DNA from: Nocardiopsis sinuspersici
Lineage (GTDB): Bacteria > Actinomycetota > Actinomycetes > Streptosporangiales > Streptosporangiaceae
Direction of reading: 5' to 3'
DNA length: 64,000 nt
Assembly (NCBI GenBank): GCA_008638415.1
Contig: VWVT01000005.1
Coordinates: 124,001 to 188,000, forward strand
The notes under the pieces are model-generated. The model was given only the letters and a program-made list of their open reading frames with translations, ran no database searches and was not told the DNA's origin. Position 1 is the first letter of the stretch; the number at the start of each line of letters is the position of its first letter. A program made the translations under genes and the position numbers. This document shows, piece by piece, positions 14,401-23,447 of this stretch.

Positions 14401-15739
14401 GACCTCGCCCGAGGCCGTCCCGCACCTGCTGCGAGGACTCGTGCGGGCACGGGAGGGGCGGCGGTCCGACGCCGGTTCCGGCGCGGTCGCGAAGCTGCGT
14501 GCCGCCGGGGCCGGAGCCGAGCGCCGCGCCCTGCTGGAGGAGCTGGTCGCCGCGCGCGCCGCCGAGATCCTCGGATACCCCTCGGGACACCGCGTGGAGG
14601 CGGACCAGGACTTCCTGGAGACGGGTTTCGACTCCCTCACGGTGGTCGAACTCCGCAACCACCTGCGTGAGGCCACCGGGCTGCGGCTGCCCGCCGCCGT
14701 GGTGTTCGAGCACCGGACCCCCGCGCTGCTGGCCGCCCACCTGGACGCGGAGATGGGCGGCGGGACCGCCGGAGGCACCGGCGGCGCCCCGGCCGAACCG
14801 GCCGGTTCGGCCGGGGCGGCCGGCCTGACCGAGCCGGCGCAACCGGCCGACGCCCTGGTGGGGCTGTTCCGCGACACCTGCGCGGACGGGCGTCCGGAGG
14901 ACGCGGTCGCGATGGTCCGGGCCGCGTCCCGGGGCCGGGCGGTGGTCCGCGCCGAGGACCCGTGGCCGGTCGAGCCGGTCCAGCTCTCCACGGGCCCCGA
15001 GGAACCGGTCCTGGTCTGCTTCCCGTCCCTGGTCATGACCTCGGGCGCACAGGAGTTCGCCCGGTTCACGGCCGGGATGCGGGGGCGGCGAAGGGTGCAC
15101 GTCCTGCCCGCCCCCGGGTTCCTCGCGGAGGAGCGGCTGCCCGCCGACACCGGGGTCTTCGTCAACGGACAGGCCGACGCCGCGCTCCGGGCCGCGGACG
15201 GTGCGCCGTTCGTGCTGGTGGGGCGGTCGTCGGGCGGCTGGGTGGCGCACGCCGTCGCCGAGGAGCTGCACCGTCGCGGGCGCGCGCCCGCGGGGGTGGT
15301 GCTGCTGGACACGCCGGTCCCGGGCGAACCGGGCGTGCTGCCGCTCGTCGCGGCGTCGCTGCCGATCGTCACGGAGTCGGTGATGGCGCGCGCCAGCGAG
15401 TTCGAACTCCTCGACGCGGCCCGGCTGACCGCCATGGGCGGCTACCTGGGACTGTTCGCCGACTGGCGGCCCGGTCCCCTCCCGGTCCCGGTCACGCAGG
15501 TCTGCCCGGAGGAGCCGGTCCGCACCCCGTCGGGCGAGGTGCTCGAAACGGGGTGGGAGTGGCCCGGTCAGAGCAGCGGCGCCAAGGTCCCGGGCGACCA
15601 CCTCACCATGTTGGAGGAGCACGCCGAGAACACGGCCGCGGCCGTCGAGGAGGCCGTCGCCGGACTCGCGCGGGAGCGGAAGCCGGCGGGGCGTTCGCTG
15701 GTGCGCCGCCTGAGCGACCGCGTCAGGAACCGCGGCTGA
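8429..15739 (+). CDS. Type I modular PKS, terminal module KS-AT-DH-ER-KR-ACP-TE
   Basis: A 2436-aa last module that extends, fully reduces and releases the polyketide. The docking helix ([20 protein letters not shown]) is followed by KS (Cys204 in DTACSSS, EAHGTGT, NIGH). AT has Ser668 in GHSQGE and YASH, hence methylmalonyl-CoA. DH has [12 protein letters not shown] and [12 protein letters not shown] has [10 protein letters not shown] has [11 protein letters not shown] (B-type) and GYAAAN. ACP Ser2069 is in GFDS. After a Gly/Ala/Pro linker comes an alpha/beta-hydrolase thioesterase with Ser2267 in GRSSG and a C-terminal His2391 in GDHLTM. Where 2S-type ER domains carry Tyr before Pro-Gly, this ER has His, predicting a 2R methyl. 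The 96-bp gap before the gene has no terminator, so the three PKS genes are probably one transcript. Whether the TE macrolactonises or hydrolyses cannot be told. Confidence 0.96.
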   Translation: MTEDARLLDYLKRVTADLRRTRAELEDLRSRDSEPIAIVGMGCRLPGGADSPEALWRLLEDRVDAVGDPPTDRGWDLDALADRLGSRRWGGFLDDVAGFDADFFGISPREAAAMDPQQRLMLHVSWEAVERAGIDPSSLAGSPTGVFTGISVSDYAKGSTSGSLPVPEEAEGYLMTGTATSVASGRVAYTLGLEGPALTVDTACSSSLVAVHLAVRALRRSECSLALAGGATVMTGPSLFTEMARQGGLAADGRCKAFGAGADGAGFSEGAGALVLERLSDARRHGRRVLAVIRGSAINQDGASNGLTAPSGPAQVRVVRSALADAGLSAGDIDAVEAHGTGTELGDPIEAQALMDVFGPGRDSGTVGVGSLKSNIGHTQAAAGVAGVMKMVLSLQSGVLPRTLYADEPTPHVDWSSGRLRVLSEPRRWERGERVRRAGVSSFGVSGTNAHVIVEEAPEEVPAEWEEAGPRPLVEGPRPWVLSARTEPALREQAARLRAHLEGLTASGGDAPDASEVARALATTRTAFAHRAAVVGTGHTELMEGLRALADGSRAEGVVTGTAARGGRAVAPVFVFPGQGGQWVGMARGLLLSSEVFADAVVECEKALVPFVDWSLGAVLRGDPEAPAVAGEGARVDVVQPVLWAVMVSLARVWCSAGVEPAAVVGHSQGEIAAACVAGALTLEDGARVVALRSQALKELAGHGGMAALACAPERAAELIVPWRGRIGVAAVNGPESTVVSGDGDAITELVRACAEGDARVRRVDVDYASHSAQVERIGNRLRADLAGIRPRRGRVPFHSTVASGTEWTPGAVPAGEAVAGTSLDADYWYRNLRHPVLLAPVVDRVARQSDTFVEISPHPVLTLAIEQTLEDRERFGHVVLETLHRGRDEPTRFQTVLAEAHCRGVDVDWNRVLGGGCDTPPVELPTYPFQYHRYWLPEPRTFAEPAALGVGDAGHPLLGARVPVAGTGQTVFTGLLDVDRHPWLAEHALGDRALLPGTAMLELLLHVGRECGCPEVADLTLRAPVEVPPGENGTGLQIQIVVDPPDGDGARAVRVLSLPPGDDAWTLHAEGELVPETGEEPSSAEPPRADAAPLPVGEAYARFSALGYGYGPSFQGLRAAWEDGAGVGSEAELDILPDDAPGMAGPHPTLTDAGLHALLLHHLTGSGERRSPMPFAWRGVRLHSSAAPTRLRTRVTRTGRDTWSVVHADADGAPVLSIDRLTVREAPVAAEPPALFQQDWTEAAGPVGGSDARTLRTDTWATVGAGGPEGVTRYPDAAALETALEAGAPAPELVVVPAGGGDGEAPDHVRAELHRVLALLLAWVDNGRLGDTRIVVVTDGAVRLPDDSAQRPVDLSGAAVWGLITSAETENPGRFLLLDIDRPDTSLIAAAAATGEPRVTVRDGRLYVPRLAEARRPDRGGLHLPQRRTDWRLDVRVPGRIDGLAPVPDPDQHRALAPGEVRVAVRAAGVNFRDVLMTMGMHPGPVSIGHEGTGTVIGVGPDVDDLAPGDRVMGLFPGAFGPVAIARRGLVAPVPEGWDDASAAAVPAVYLTAYIALVEEAGLRAGEQVLVHSAAGGVGQAALHLARHLGARVLATASPEKWRMLREQGIAEEHLAHSRRLDFEERFRASAPPVDVVLNALTGEAIDASLRLMAPTGRFVELGHNELRDPERVASEHGGVLYRAFDLSVLPPERVQRAFAAILPLLEKGELPGVPVTRYPVERAVDAFRLMQQGRNVGKVVLGMATRFRPGGTVLVTGGTGTVGALVARHLVVRHGVTRLLLVGRRGAGAPGARELVDELGALGAQVTVASCDVADPEELRELLDTVPDDHPLTAVFHSAGVVDDATVTRIGARALERVLRPKVDGAWNLHTATADRDLDAFVLFSSAAGVLGSAGQGGYAAANSFMDALAHHRRSLGLPAQSLAWGRWADTSEATARLGDVETSRMTRLWGVEAIGGDEGCALMDAAADTGQALLLPVPMDLAGLRARATSPEAVPHLLRGLVRAREGRRSDAGSGAVAKLRAAGAGAERRALLEELVAARAAEILGYPSGHRVEADQDFLETGFDSLTVVELRNHLREATGLRLPAAVVFEHRTPALLAAHLDAEMGGGTAGGTGGAPAEPAGSAGAAGLTEPAQPADALVGLFRDTCADGRPEDAVAMVRAASRGRAVVRAEDPWPVEPVQLSTGPEEPVLVCFPSLVMTSGAQEFARFTAGMRGRRRVHVLPAPGFLAEERLPADTGVFVNGQADAALRAADGAPFVLVGRSSGGWVAHAVAEELHRRGRAPAGVVLLDTPVPGEPGVLPLVAASLPIVTESVMARASEFELLDAARLTAMGGYLGLFADWRPGPLPVPVTQVCPEEPVRTPSGEVLETGWEWPGQSSGAKVPGDHLTMLEEHAENTAAAVEEAVAGLARERKPAGRSLVRRLSDRVRNRG

Positions 15740-15745
15740 TCCGTT

Positions 15746-15785
15746 CCCCGCCCGCCACGGTGCCCTGCTTGCGTGGCGGGCGGGG
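15746..15785. terminator. Terminator-like hairpin after the PKS operon
   Basis: A perfect 14-bp GC stem with a 12-nt loop starts 6 bases after the PKS stop and ends 21 bases before the convergent tetR stop. There is no U-tract, as is usual in high-GC actinobacteria, so it could serve both genes. Confidence 0.75.
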
Positions 15786-15806
15786 AGCAGTGCGCGGCCC
15801 CGCCGC

Positions 15807-16403
15807 CTACCGCTTCCCGGCGGCGGAGCCCAGCAGCTCCAGCAGGTCGTCGACGAGGCCGTCGGGGTCGGTGCCGCCCCTGTCCGGGCTGAGGCGACCG
15901 GCCATGGCCAGGCTCACCGCGCCGTGCACGGCGGCCAGCAGCAGCGCGGTGCGCCGCTCCGTGTCCCCGCCCGGGAGGGACCCGTCGACCTGGCACTGCC
16001 GGACCACCGCGGTCAGGGAGGCCCGGGTGCGCCGGGCCGCGGCCCCGAGCTCCTCCCGGGGCCCGGACCAGGTGCCGAAGACGAGGGAGAACCGCGCCGG
16101 GTGGTCCATGGCCCAGGCGGTGTAGGAGTGCAGCACCGTCCGCAGGGCCTCCCGCGCGGTGAAGGCCTGGCCCGCCGCGCGGTCGATGATGTCGCCCAGC
16201 CGTTCCAGCTCCCTGGCCGCCACCGCGGCCAGGAGGGACTCCTTGTCCGCGAAGTGCTTGTAGGGCGCCATATGGGAGAGCCCGCTCAGGCGCCCGACCT
16301 CGCGCAGTGTCACCGCCTCGATCCCGCCGGAGTCCAGCAGTTGCCGTGCCGAGGCGACGAGGGAGCTACGCGTGTCCTGGGGCATGCGGACCATCGTAGA
16401 CAT
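15807..16403 (-). CDS. TetR-family transcriptional regulator
   Basis: A 198-aa repressor-type protein. The N-terminal helix-turn-helix (about residues 10-55, including LREVGRLSGLSHMAPYKHF followed by DKESLL) is typical of TetR proteins. The C-terminal part (TAREALRTVLHSYTAWAMDHPARFSLVFG onward) resembles the TetR_C_33/WHG-type ligand domain. Several in-frame ATGs lie close together (16403, 16394, 16385); I used the first because none has a clear Shine-Dalgarno sequence. It converges on the PKS operon and diverges from hrpA. Its target is unknown: either PKS control or self-regulation is possible, and no clear palindrome stands out in the 272-bp divergent gap. Confidence 0.9.
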   Translation of the reverse strand: MSTMVRMPQDTRSSLVASARQLLDSGGIEAVTLREVGRLSGLSHMAPYKHFADKESLLAAVAARELERLGDIIDRAAGQAFTAREALRTVLHSYTAWAMDHPARFSLVFGTWSGPREELGAAARRTRASLTAVVRQCQVDGSLPGGDTERRTALLLAAVHGAVSLAMAGRLSPDRGGTDPDGLVDDLLELLGSAAGKR

Positions 16404-16675
16404 CCGGCCGGTTCCGGGCATCCGGGTCTGCGCCGGGCGGCCCGCGGGCGGGTGAGTCCCGTGACGGGTCCCCGCGGGTCCGATGGCCCTCCCTCCCGCC
16501 GATCCGCCCACCGACGGCCTCGGAGGGCCCGCCGGGACGGCGTTCGGAACAACCCGGGCCCGGCGGACGTTGGCTCCTACGTGCCCCAGGCCCCGTACGC
16601 GCCGGAGCGCCGCGCCGCGTCGGCGCGGTCCCGGCGGCGAAAACCGGTTGCCGCCCCTTCTACCCTTGACTACTG

Positions 16676-19600
16676 ATGAGCACCACCACGCCCGCGCCCG
16701 CCGCGGACACACTCCGCTCCCGGCTGCGCGACCTCATGCCCTCGGACCGCCACCGGCTGCGTCGGCGTATCGACGGTCTGGCCAAGATCAGCGACGAGCG
16801 CCGCCGCGCCTCGGTCACCGCCCAGATCGCCGGGGACATCGACGAGGCCCTCCTGCGCGTGGACCTGCGCCGCGAGGCGGTCCCGGAGCTCACCTACCCC
16901 GAGGAACTCCCGGTCAGCGCCCGGCGCGAGGACATCGCCGAGGCCATCCGGGACAACCAGGTCGTCATCGTCGCCGGTGAGACCGGTTCCGGCAAGACCA
17001 CCCAGCTGCCCAAGATCTGCCTGGAGCTGGGGCGCGGCGTCATGGGCACCATCGGCCACACCCAGCCCCGGCGGCTGGCCGCCCGCACGGTCGCCGAGCG
17101 CATCGCCGAGGAGATCGGCACCCCGCTGGGCGAGACCGTCGGCTACAAGGTCCGCTTCACCGACTCCTCCGGCGAGAGCACGCTGGTCAAGCTGATGACC
17201 GACGGCATCCTGCTCGCCGAGATCCAGCACGACCGCATGCTGCGCCAGTACGACACGCTCATCATCGACGAGGCCCACGAGCGCAGCCTCAACATCGACT
17301 TCCTGCTCGGCTACCTCAAGCGGCTGCTGCCCAAGCGACCCGACCTCAAGGTCGTCATCACCTCGGCCACCATCGACCCCGAGCGCTTCTCCCGCCACTT
17401 CGACGACGCCCCCATCGTCGAGGTCTCCGGCCGCACCTACCCGGTCGAGGTCCGCTACCGGCCCATCTCCGAGGAGATCCTCGACCCGGAGGAGAAGAAC
17501 CCGGGCGGCGGCACCGACCGCGACCAGACCCAGGCCATCCTGGACGCCGTCGACGAGCTCAGCCACGAGCCCCCCGGCGACGTGCTGGTCTTCCTCAGCG
17601 GTGAGCGCGAGATCCGCGACACGGCCGAGGCCCTGGAGAAGAAGAAGCTCCCGAACACCGAGATCCTGCCGCTCTACGCGCGCCTGTCGGTCTCCGAGCA
17701 AAGACGCGTGTGGTCCTCCCACAGAGGACGCCGCGTCGTCCTGGCCACCAACGTCGCCGAGACCTCCCTGACCGTCCCCGGCATCAAGTACGTCATCGAC
17801 CCGGGCACCGCGCGCATCTCCCGCTACTCCCACCGCACCAAGGTGCAGCGCCTGCCCATCGAGGCGGTCTCCCAGGCCTCCGCCAACCAGCGCAAGGGCC
17901 GCTGCGGCCGTGTCTCGGAGGGCATCTGCATCCGGCTGTACTCGGAGGAGGACTTCCTTTCCCGTCCCGAGTACACCGACCCCGAGATCCTTCGCACCAA
18001 CCTGGCCTCGGTCATCCTCCAGATGGCCTCCCTGGGTCTGGGCGACGTGGCGGCCTTCCCGTTCGTGGACGGCCCCGACCACCGCCAGATCAAGGACGGC
18101 GTCAACCTCCTCGAAGAGCTGGGCGCCCTGCACCCCGACGCCTCCGGCGCCAAGCGCAGGCTCACGCGGACGGGCCGCCGGCTGGCCCAGCTGCCCGTCG
18201 ACCCGCGCCTGGGCCGGATGGTCCTGGAGGCGCACGAGCGCGACTGCCTGGGCGAGGTGCTGGTCATCACCGCCGCCCTGTCCATCCAGGACCCGCGCGA
18301 GCGCCCCGCGGACAAACAGCAGCAGGCCCAGCAGTCGCACGCCAGGTTCGCCGACAAGGAGTCGGACTTCCTGGCCTTCCTCAACCTGTGGAACCACCTG
18401 CGCGAGAAGCAGCGGGAGCTGTCGGGCAACCAGTTCCGCAGGCTGTGCCGCGAGGAGTACCTCAACTACCTGCGCGTACGCGAGTGGCAGGACATCCACA
18501 GCCAGCTCCGACAGGTGCTGCGCTCCATGGACATCGACGTTCCGCGCCCGCGCGAGGAGGCCGCCGACCCGCGCGGCGTGCACATGTCGCTGCTGGCCGG
18601 GCTGCTCTCGCACGTGGGGCTCAAGGACCCAGAGAAGCACGAGTACCTGGGCGGGCGCGGCGCCCGCTTCGCGATCTTCCCCGGATCGGCGCTGTTCAAG
18701 AAGCAGCCCCGCTTCGTGATGGCCGCCGAGCTGGTGGAGACCTCCAAGCTCTGGGGCCGCATGGTCGCGAAGATCGAGCCGGAGTGGGCCGAGGAGCTGG
18801 CCGGGGACATCGTCAAGCGCCACTACAGCGAACCGCACTGGGAGCGCAAGCGCGGCGCCGTCATGGCCTTCGAGCGCGTCACCCTCTACGGCGTGCCCAT
18901 CGTCGTGCAGCGCAAGGTGTCCTACGGCAGGATCGACCCCGAGCTGTCCCGGGAGCTGTTCATCCGCCGCGCCCTGGTCGAGGGCGACTGGGAGACCCGC
19001 CACCACTTCTTCCACGACAACCGCAAGCTCCTGGACGAGGTGGAGGACCTCGAACACCGCGCCCGCCGCCGCGACATCGTCGTGGACGACGAGACGCTGT
19101 TCCAGTTCTACGACGCGCGCGTGCCGGACTCGGTGGTCTCGGCCGCCCACTTCGACTCCTGGTGGAAGAAGGCCCGCCGCACCGAGCCCGAGCTGCTGGA
19201 CTTCACCCGCGAGGAGCTCATCAACGAGGGCGTCGACGTCGTCAACGAGGACGACTACCCGGACGTGTGGCGCCAGGGCGAGTTCACCTTCCCGCTGACC
19301 TACCAGTTCGAGCCGGGCAGCGACTCCGACGGCGTCACCGTGCACATCCCGGTGAAGTTCCTCAACCAGGTGGACAACACCGGGTTCGACTGGCAGATCC
19401 GGGGCCTGCGCGACGAACTCGTCACCGCGATGATCCGGTCCCTGCCCAAGCCGCTGCGGCGCAACTTCGTGCCCGTCCCGGACCACGCGGCCCGGGCGCG
19501 GGAGGGACTGGACCCCTACTCGGGTCCGCTCACCGAGGCGCTGGCCGCCGAGCTCACCCAGATGGCGGGGGAGCGGATCACCCCCGCCGACTTCCAGCTC

Positions 19601-20626
19601 GACCGGGTGCCCGACCACCTGCGCATCACCTTCCGCTCGGTGGACGAGCGGGGCCGCACCCTGGCCGAGTCCAAGGACCTGGAGAAGCTGCGCACCAAGC
19701 TCAAGCCGCGCCTGCGCGAGGCGATCTCCGCCGAGGCCAAGGGCGTGGAGAAGAAGGGGATCACCTCCTGGGACTTCGGCCCGCTGGAGCAGACCCTGGA
19801 GCGCAAGTCGCTCGGCCCCGGGGTGAAGGGCTACCCGGCGCTGGTGGACGAGGGCGACAGCGTCGCGATCCGCATCTTCGACACCCGGCCCGAGCAGCGC
19901 GCCGCCATGTGGGCGGGCACCCGGCGCCTGCTGCTGCTCACCGTGCCCTCGGTGGCGCACGTGGTCAGCAAGGGCCTGAACAACCCCGACAAGCTCGCCC
20001 TGGCCGACAACCCGCACGGCTCGGTCGGCAAGATGCTGGCCGACGCCGAGTCGGCCGCGGTCGACCACCTGCTCGCCCGCGAGGGCGGCCCGGTGTGGAA
20101 CGGCGAGGACTTCCACAAGCTCGCCGAGCGGGTGCGCGCCGACCTCGGCGACACCCTCGCCGAGGTCCTCGACAAGAGCGCGCGCGTCCTGGTGCTGTGG
20201 CGCAAGGTGTCCAAGAAGGTCAAGGGCACCACGTCCCTGGCCGTGCTGCCCTCGCTCAACGACGTGCAGGGCCAGCTCGCCGGCCTGGTCGGGGACGGGT
20301 TCGTCACTGCGGCGGGCCTGTCGCGCCTGGACGACCTCCACCGCTACCTGCGCGGAGTGGAGTACCGGTTGAACAAGCTGCCGGAGAACCCGCGCCGCGA
20401 CCAGGTGAACATGGCCAAGGTCGAGCAGATGCGCCAGGCGGTGGCCAGGCTGCGCGGGAGCCTCGGCCCCGGCCGCGCGGCCGACCCGGACGTGGTGGAG
20501 CTGCGCTGGATGCTGGAGGAGTACCGGGTGAGCCTGTTCGCCCAGGAGCTGCGCACGGCCTACCCGGTCTCGGACAAGCGCATCATGAAGGCCGTCGAGG
20601 CCGCCAAGGCGGTCGGCCGCAAGTAG
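16676..20626 (+). CDS. hrpA: ATP-dependent RNA helicase HrpA (DEAH box)
   Basis: A 1316-aa DEAH-box helicase, the normal length for bacterial HrpA, which acts in RNA processing and rescue of stalled ribosomes. Walker A GETGSGKTTQ sits near residue 100 and DEAH (IIDEAHERS) near 197. Motif III SAT (VITSATIDPERF), motif V (ATNVAETSLTVPG) and motif VI (QRKGRCGR) follow. The HA2/OB region and the long HrpA-specific C-terminal DUF3418-type region fill the rest. The ATG at 16676 has no Shine-Dalgarno; a TACCCT element lies 10 bases upstream, so the message may be leaderless. It is the first gene right of the PKS locus and looks like core genome, which would place a cluster boundary near 16 kb. Confidence 0.97.
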   Translation: MSTTTPAPAADTLRSRLRDLMPSDRHRLRRRIDGLAKISDERRRASVTAQIAGDIDEALLRVDLRREAVPELTYPEELPVSARREDIAEAIRDNQVVIVAGETGSGKTTQLPKICLELGRGVMGTIGHTQPRRLAARTVAERIAEEIGTPLGETVGYKVRFTDSSGESTLVKLMTDGILLAEIQHDRMLRQYDTLIIDEAHERSLNIDFLLGYLKRLLPKRPDLKVVITSATIDPERFSRHFDDAPIVEVSGRTYPVEVRYRPISEEILDPEEKNPGGGTDRDQTQAILDAVDELSHEPPGDVLVFLSGEREIRDTAEALEKKKLPNTEILPLYARLSVSEQRRVWSSHRGRRVVLATNVAETSLTVPGIKYVIDPGTARISRYSHRTKVQRLPIEAVSQASANQRKGRCGRVSEGICIRLYSEEDFLSRPEYTDPEILRTNLASVILQMASLGLGDVAAFPFVDGPDHRQIKDGVNLLEELGALHPDASGAKRRLTRTGRRLAQLPVDPRLGRMVLEAHERDCLGEVLVITAALSIQDPRERPADKQQQAQQSHARFADKESDFLAFLNLWNHLREKQRELSGNQFRRLCREEYLNYLRVREWQDIHSQLRQVLRSMDIDVPRPREEAADPRGVHMSLLAGLLSHVGLKDPEKHEYLGGRGARFAIFPGSALFKKQPRFVMAAELVETSKLWGRMVAKIEPEWAEELAGDIVKRHYSEPHWERKRGAVMAFERVTLYGVPIVVQRKVSYGRIDPELSRELFIRRALVEGDWETRHHFFHDNRKLLDEVEDLEHRARRRDIVVDDETLFQFYDARVPDSVVSAAHFDSWWKKARRTEPELLDFTREELINEGVDVVNEDDYPDVWRQGEFTFPLTYQFEPGSDSDGVTVHIPVKFLNQVDNTGFDWQIRGLRDELVTAMIRSLPKPLRRNFVPVPDHAARAREGLDPYSGPLTEALAAELTQMAGERITPADFQLDRVPDHLRITFRSVDERGRTLAESKDLEKLRTKLKPRLREAISAEAKGVEKKGITSWDFGPLEQTLERKSLGPGVKGYPALVDEGDSVAIRIFDTRPEQRAAMWAGTRRLLLLTVPSVAHVVSKGLNNPDKLALADNPHGSVGKMLADAESAAVDHLLAREGGPVWNGEDFHKLAERVRADLGDTLAEVLDKSARVLVLWRKVSKKVKGTTSLAVLPSLNDVQGQLAGLVGDGFVTAAGLSRLDDLHRYLRGVEYRLNKLPENPRRDQVNMAKVEQMRQAVARLRGSLGPGRAADPDVVELRWMLEEYRVSLFAQELRTAYPVSDKRIMKAVEAAKAVGRK

Positions 20627-20637
20627 CCGTCCTCCCG

Positions 20638-20697
20638 GTTGATCTTGTACTTATAGCGAGTTTGGGCGCCCAAACTCGCTATAAGTACAAGATCAAC
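20638..20697. repeat. 60-bp perfect palindrome
   Basis: Two 30-nt arms meet with no loop (20638-20667 and 20668-20697) and are exactly complementary. The element is AT-rich for this genome and starts 11 bases after the hrpA stop. Its outer ends TTGATCTTG / CAAGATCAA share the core TGATCTTG with two other inverted repeats in the window (25746 and 29545), although the inner arms differ. It could act as a transcription terminator or be a member of a dispersed palindromic family. Confidence 0.9.
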
Positions 20698-20770
20698 AAA
20701 GGTGGAGTGGGTTGTCCACAGGTACGGCGACCCTGTGGCGCCCGGAAGCCGGCTGACGGACAGTGGTCGC

Positions 20771-21724
20771 ATGGAACAGCTCCCGCCACGCCCGGGCGGT
20801 CCCCTCCCCGCGGCCACCGGAACCGCGGTGCGCCAGTACGGTGTCCTGAGCTGGCAGCAGGCCCGCGCCCACGGACTGCGCCAGACCGACATACGCTGCC
20901 TGCTCCGCGGCGGTGAGTGGGGGCGGCCGTACCGGCAGGTGTACGCCGTGCGCTCGCTGCTCTCGCCCATGGGCAGCCCGGACCGGCTGCGATCCGGTGT
21001 CATGGCCGCGCAGCTGGCCCTGGGCCCGCACGCCTTCGCCGCAGGTGAGACCGCAGCGCTCCTGTGGGGTATGCAGGGGCTCCCGCGCTGGGACGGCCGC
21101 GAGGCCCACATGGTCGTCCCAGCGCTCGGGGCCCAGCGCCACGTCACCGGCATCACACTGCACAGCTGGGACACCCCTGCGGAGGAGCTCACCGAGATCG
21201 GTGGCTGCATCAGGGTCACCCGTCCGGGCCGCACCCTGCGCGACACCCTCCTTCGGGTGGACCGCGACACCGCCGTGTGCCTCATGGACTCGGCTCTGAA
21301 CCAGGGGCTCGTCAGGCAGGAGGAGTTCGAGGAACTGGAGAGGGCCAACCGGCGGCGCAGGGGGTGCGTGAACGTCCGCCGCTGGTGGTCGCTGGCCGAC
21401 TCCCGGTCCCAGAGCGCGCTGGAGACACGGATCCGCCTGGTCTGTGTCGACGGCGGCCTGCCCCCCGACGAACTGCAACGCCGCTTCGTGGACGGGTCGG
21501 GCAGGACGCTCGCGGTGGTGGACTTCTGGTGGGAGGCCTCCAGGCTCATCGGCGAAGCCGACGGCCTGGGCCCCCACAGCAGCCCGCGAGCCCTCGCCCG
21601 GGACCGGGAACGGCAGAACGCCCTTCAACGCTGGTATCCGGACGCCAGGATCGTCCGCTTCACCTGGCAGGACCTCAGGCGTCCCGAGTACATCCTGGCC
21701 GCCGTCGCCGGTACCGGGAGCTGA
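20771..21724 (+). CDS. Solitary AbiEi/DUF559-like protein (winged helix plus endonuclease-like fold)
   Basis: A 317-aa protein. The N-terminal part (GVLSWQQARAHGLRQTDIRCLL ... GEWGRPYRQVYAV) resembles the winged-helix of AbiEi-type antitoxins. The C-terminal part (LETRIRLVCVDGGLPPDELQ ... VVDFWWEASRLIGEADG) resembles the DUF559/Vsr-like endonuclease fold, with acidic residues at the expected strand ends. Such proteins are common as single genes in actinobacteria and have no settled function. No AbiEii-type nucleotidyltransferase toxin lies beside it, so a working toxin-antitoxin pair is not supported here. I chose the ATG at 20771; a GTG at 20702 would add an unlikely N-terminus next to the palindrome. 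A more distant relative of the same fold is at 55372-56247. Confidence 0.75.
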   Translation: MEQLPPRPGGPLPAATGTAVRQYGVLSWQQARAHGLRQTDIRCLLRGGEWGRPYRQVYAVRSLLSPMGSPDRLRSGVMAAQLALGPHAFAAGETAALLWGMQGLPRWDGREAHMVVPALGAQRHVTGITLHSWDTPAEELTEIGGCIRVTRPGRTLRDTLLRVDRDTAVCLMDSALNQGLVRQEEFEELERANRRRRGCVNVRRWWSLADSRSQSALETRIRLVCVDGGLPPDELQRRFVDGSGRTLAVVDFWWEASRLIGEADGLGPHSSPRALARDRERQNALQRWYPDARIVRFTWQDLRRPEYILAAVAGTGS

Positions 21725-21803
21725 TGTCCCGCCACCGGTCCTCCCACCGGGTCGGCCCGGGGCCGACCGCCCGGTTCCGGACGGCGGCCTGTAGCATGCG
21801 CCC

Positions 21804-21819
21804 TGTGGTTTAGACCACT
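21804..21819. promoter_or_regulatory. dre-like GntR-family operator
   Basis: TGTGGTTTAGACCACT matches 13 of 16 positions of the DasR-responsive element ACTGGTCTAGACCACT. It lies 40 bases upstream of the lactonase start and just after a TAGCAT element (21792-21797) that could be a -10 box, a position suited to repression. Confidence 0.55.
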
Positions 21820-21859
21820 GACGGTGTGAGGCACGGGCGCGAGCGAAACGGGGATCCTG

Positions 21860-22939
21860 GTGGGCGAAGCGGTGGACGGACGGCGGCTCCTGCTGGTGGG
21901 CACCTACACCCCCGACTCCGACCCTGCGGGTGAGGGCGCCGGGATCTACCGGGTCTGGTTCGACCCCATGACGGGGGAGATGGCCGACGGCGGCGTGGCC
22001 GCCCGCACCCCGGGCCCCTCCTTCCTGGCCTTCCACGAGGACCCGCCCACGGTCTACGCGGTCAACGAGCGCGCCGAGGGCACCGTCGCCGCCTTCCGTG
22101 TCGACGGGCAGGCCCGGCTCACCGAGCTGGGCTCGGCCCCCACCGGCGGCGGATCGCCCTGCCACGTGCTCGCGGTGGACTCACGGCTGACGGTCGCCAA
22201 CTACGCCAACGGCGTGGCGACCGTGTACGGACTGGGGAAGGACGGCACGCTCATCGCCGGAGCGGCGGAGTTCGCCAACACCGGGAGCGGGCCGGTCACC
22301 GGCCGCCAGGAGGGGCCGCACGCGCACAGCGCCGCCGCCCCCGACGAGCGCCACGTGCTCGTGGCCGACCTGGGCACCGACGAACTGCGCGTCATCCGCG
22401 ACGGCGAGCAGGTCGGCGCCGTCTCGCTGCCCCCGGGCACCGGCCCCCGGCACACGGCGGTGGCGGGGGAGTACCTCTACGTCGCCGGCGAGCTGGACTC
22501 ACGGGTGCACGTCCTGCGCTGGGACCCGGGCACCGGCACCGCCGAACACCTCGGCTCCGTCCACGCCACCGGCGAGGAGGCGGCGGGCGACAACTTCCCC
22601 GCCGAGATCCTCACGAACGGCGACCACGTGTACGTGTCCAACCGGGGCGCCGACACGATCTCCACCTTCGCCGTCCGCGACGGCGGCGCGCGGCTGGAGC
22701 ACGTGGCCAACGCCCCGGCCGGAGGGCCGTGGCCGCGCAACTTCACCGTGGTGCGCGGCCACCGCGAGGAGCCCGACCACCTGGTCGTGGCGGCCCAGAA
22801 CGGGGACTCCCTGGCCTCCCTGCTCCTCGACCCCGACACGGGCGTCCCCGCCGACACCGGCCACCGGCTGGGCGTCCCCGTTCCCGTGTGCGTGCTCCCG
22901 GTCCCCATCACCCGCATCCGCCGCGCCGAGGGATCCTGA
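21860..22939 (+). CDS. Lactonase family protein (6-phosphogluconolactonase-like beta-propeller)
   Basis: A 359-aa cytoplasmic protein with the YbhE/Pgl-type seven-bladed propeller pattern: LLLVGTYTPD at the N-terminus, then repeated blades such as GPSFLAFHEDPPTVYAVNE, GSPCHVLAVDSRLTVANYA and GPHAHSAAAPDERHVLVADL. The family hydrolyses 6-phosphogluconolactone or related sugar lactones; the true substrate cannot be read from sequence. It starts with GTG and has a weak ribosome site. A dre-like palindrome upstream suggests control by a GntR-family sugar regulator. The last 25 codons are repeated in decayed form at about 25543-25662. Confidence 0.88.
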   Translation: MGEAVDGRRLLLVGTYTPDSDPAGEGAGIYRVWFDPMTGEMADGGVAARTPGPSFLAFHEDPPTVYAVNERAEGTVAAFRVDGQARLTELGSAPTGGGSPCHVLAVDSRLTVANYANGVATVYGLGKDGTLIAGAAEFANTGSGPVTGRQEGPHAHSAAAPDERHVLVADLGTDELRVIRDGEQVGAVSLPPGTGPRHTAVAGEYLYVAGELDSRVHVLRWDPGTGTAEHLGSVHATGEEAAGDNFPAEILTNGDHVYVSNRGADTISTFAVRDGGARLEHVANAPAGGPWPRNFTVVRGHREEPDHLVVAAQNGDSLASLLLDPDTGVPADTGHRLGVPVPVCVLPVPITRIRRAEGS

Positions 22940-22947
22940 CCCGGGGA

Positions 22948-22967
22948 AGAGCCGCGTGATCGGCTCT
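22948..22967. terminator. Small terminator-like hairpin after the lactonase
   Basis: AGAGCCG and CGGCTCT form a 7-bp stem around a 6-nt loop, 8 bases after the lactonase stop. No U-tract is present. Confidence 0.5.
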
Positions 22968-23267
22968 CCGGTCCTCGGGACGCGGACACGCTCCTCCGAG
23001 AACACCCGGGGCGCCGGCCCGCGACGGTGAACCCCGCGCCGGGAAGGCGCCACCGGGCCGTCCGACGCCCGCCCTGCGCGAGCCCCGGCCCTCCGCCCGC
23101 ACCGGATCCTCCCGTCCCCCACGGGCCTCCTGCGTGAGGCCGGGGCCGCGTCCCGGTCCCGGCCGTCCGTGTCGCCGGACGCGGAGCACCCGACGGTAGC
23201 GGCCGCGGCGGGCCGGTCTCGGCCGTGCTCCGTCCCTTGTACGCCGCGCAGCGTGCCCCGAAACTAT

Positions 23268-23281
23268 CCGAAAACTTTCGG
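23268..23281. promoter_or_regulatory. Candidate xylanase operator, distal
   Basis: CCGAAAACTTTCGG is a near-perfect inverted repeat (CCGAAA-AC-TTTCGG) in an AT-rich patch about 300 bases upstream of the xylanase. It resembles the CGAA/TTCG inverted repeats described for xylanase control in Streptomyces thermoviolaceus. Confidence 0.4.
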
Positions 23282-23397
23282 CTTCATCGGCCCGGTGTCT
23301 GCACCTCTCCCTGCGATACTCCATGTCGTTTTCGGATTTACCGCCCAGAAATCACCTCTGGCCAGGGATTACTCTCTCCCGATGGGGATTAACCCCA

Positions 23398-23447
23398 CCG
23401 AAATTTTCCGGAAACCATTGACAACCCGGCGGAGTCGGACAAATACT
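23398..23447 (+). promoter_or_regulatory. Xylanase promoter with overlapping CCGAAA-type operator
   Basis: CCGAAATTTTCCGG (23398-23411), a second CCGAAA inverted repeat, sits directly before TTGACA (23418-23423). An 18-bp spacer leads to AATACT (23442-23447) as a -10 box. The operator next to the -35 box suggests repression. The leader to the start codon is about 130 bases. Confidence 0.5.

Noticed and set aside
20702..20770. Upstream GTG start for the AbiEi/DUF559-like gene
   Set aside because: The extra residues have no family counterpart and begin five bases from the palindrome; the ATG at 20771 is a better start.
20771..21724. Type IV toxin-antitoxin system (AbiE)
   Set aside because: Only the AbiEi-like winged helix is present; there is no AbiEii toxin gene next to it, and the C-terminal endonuclease-like fold differs from AbiEi.
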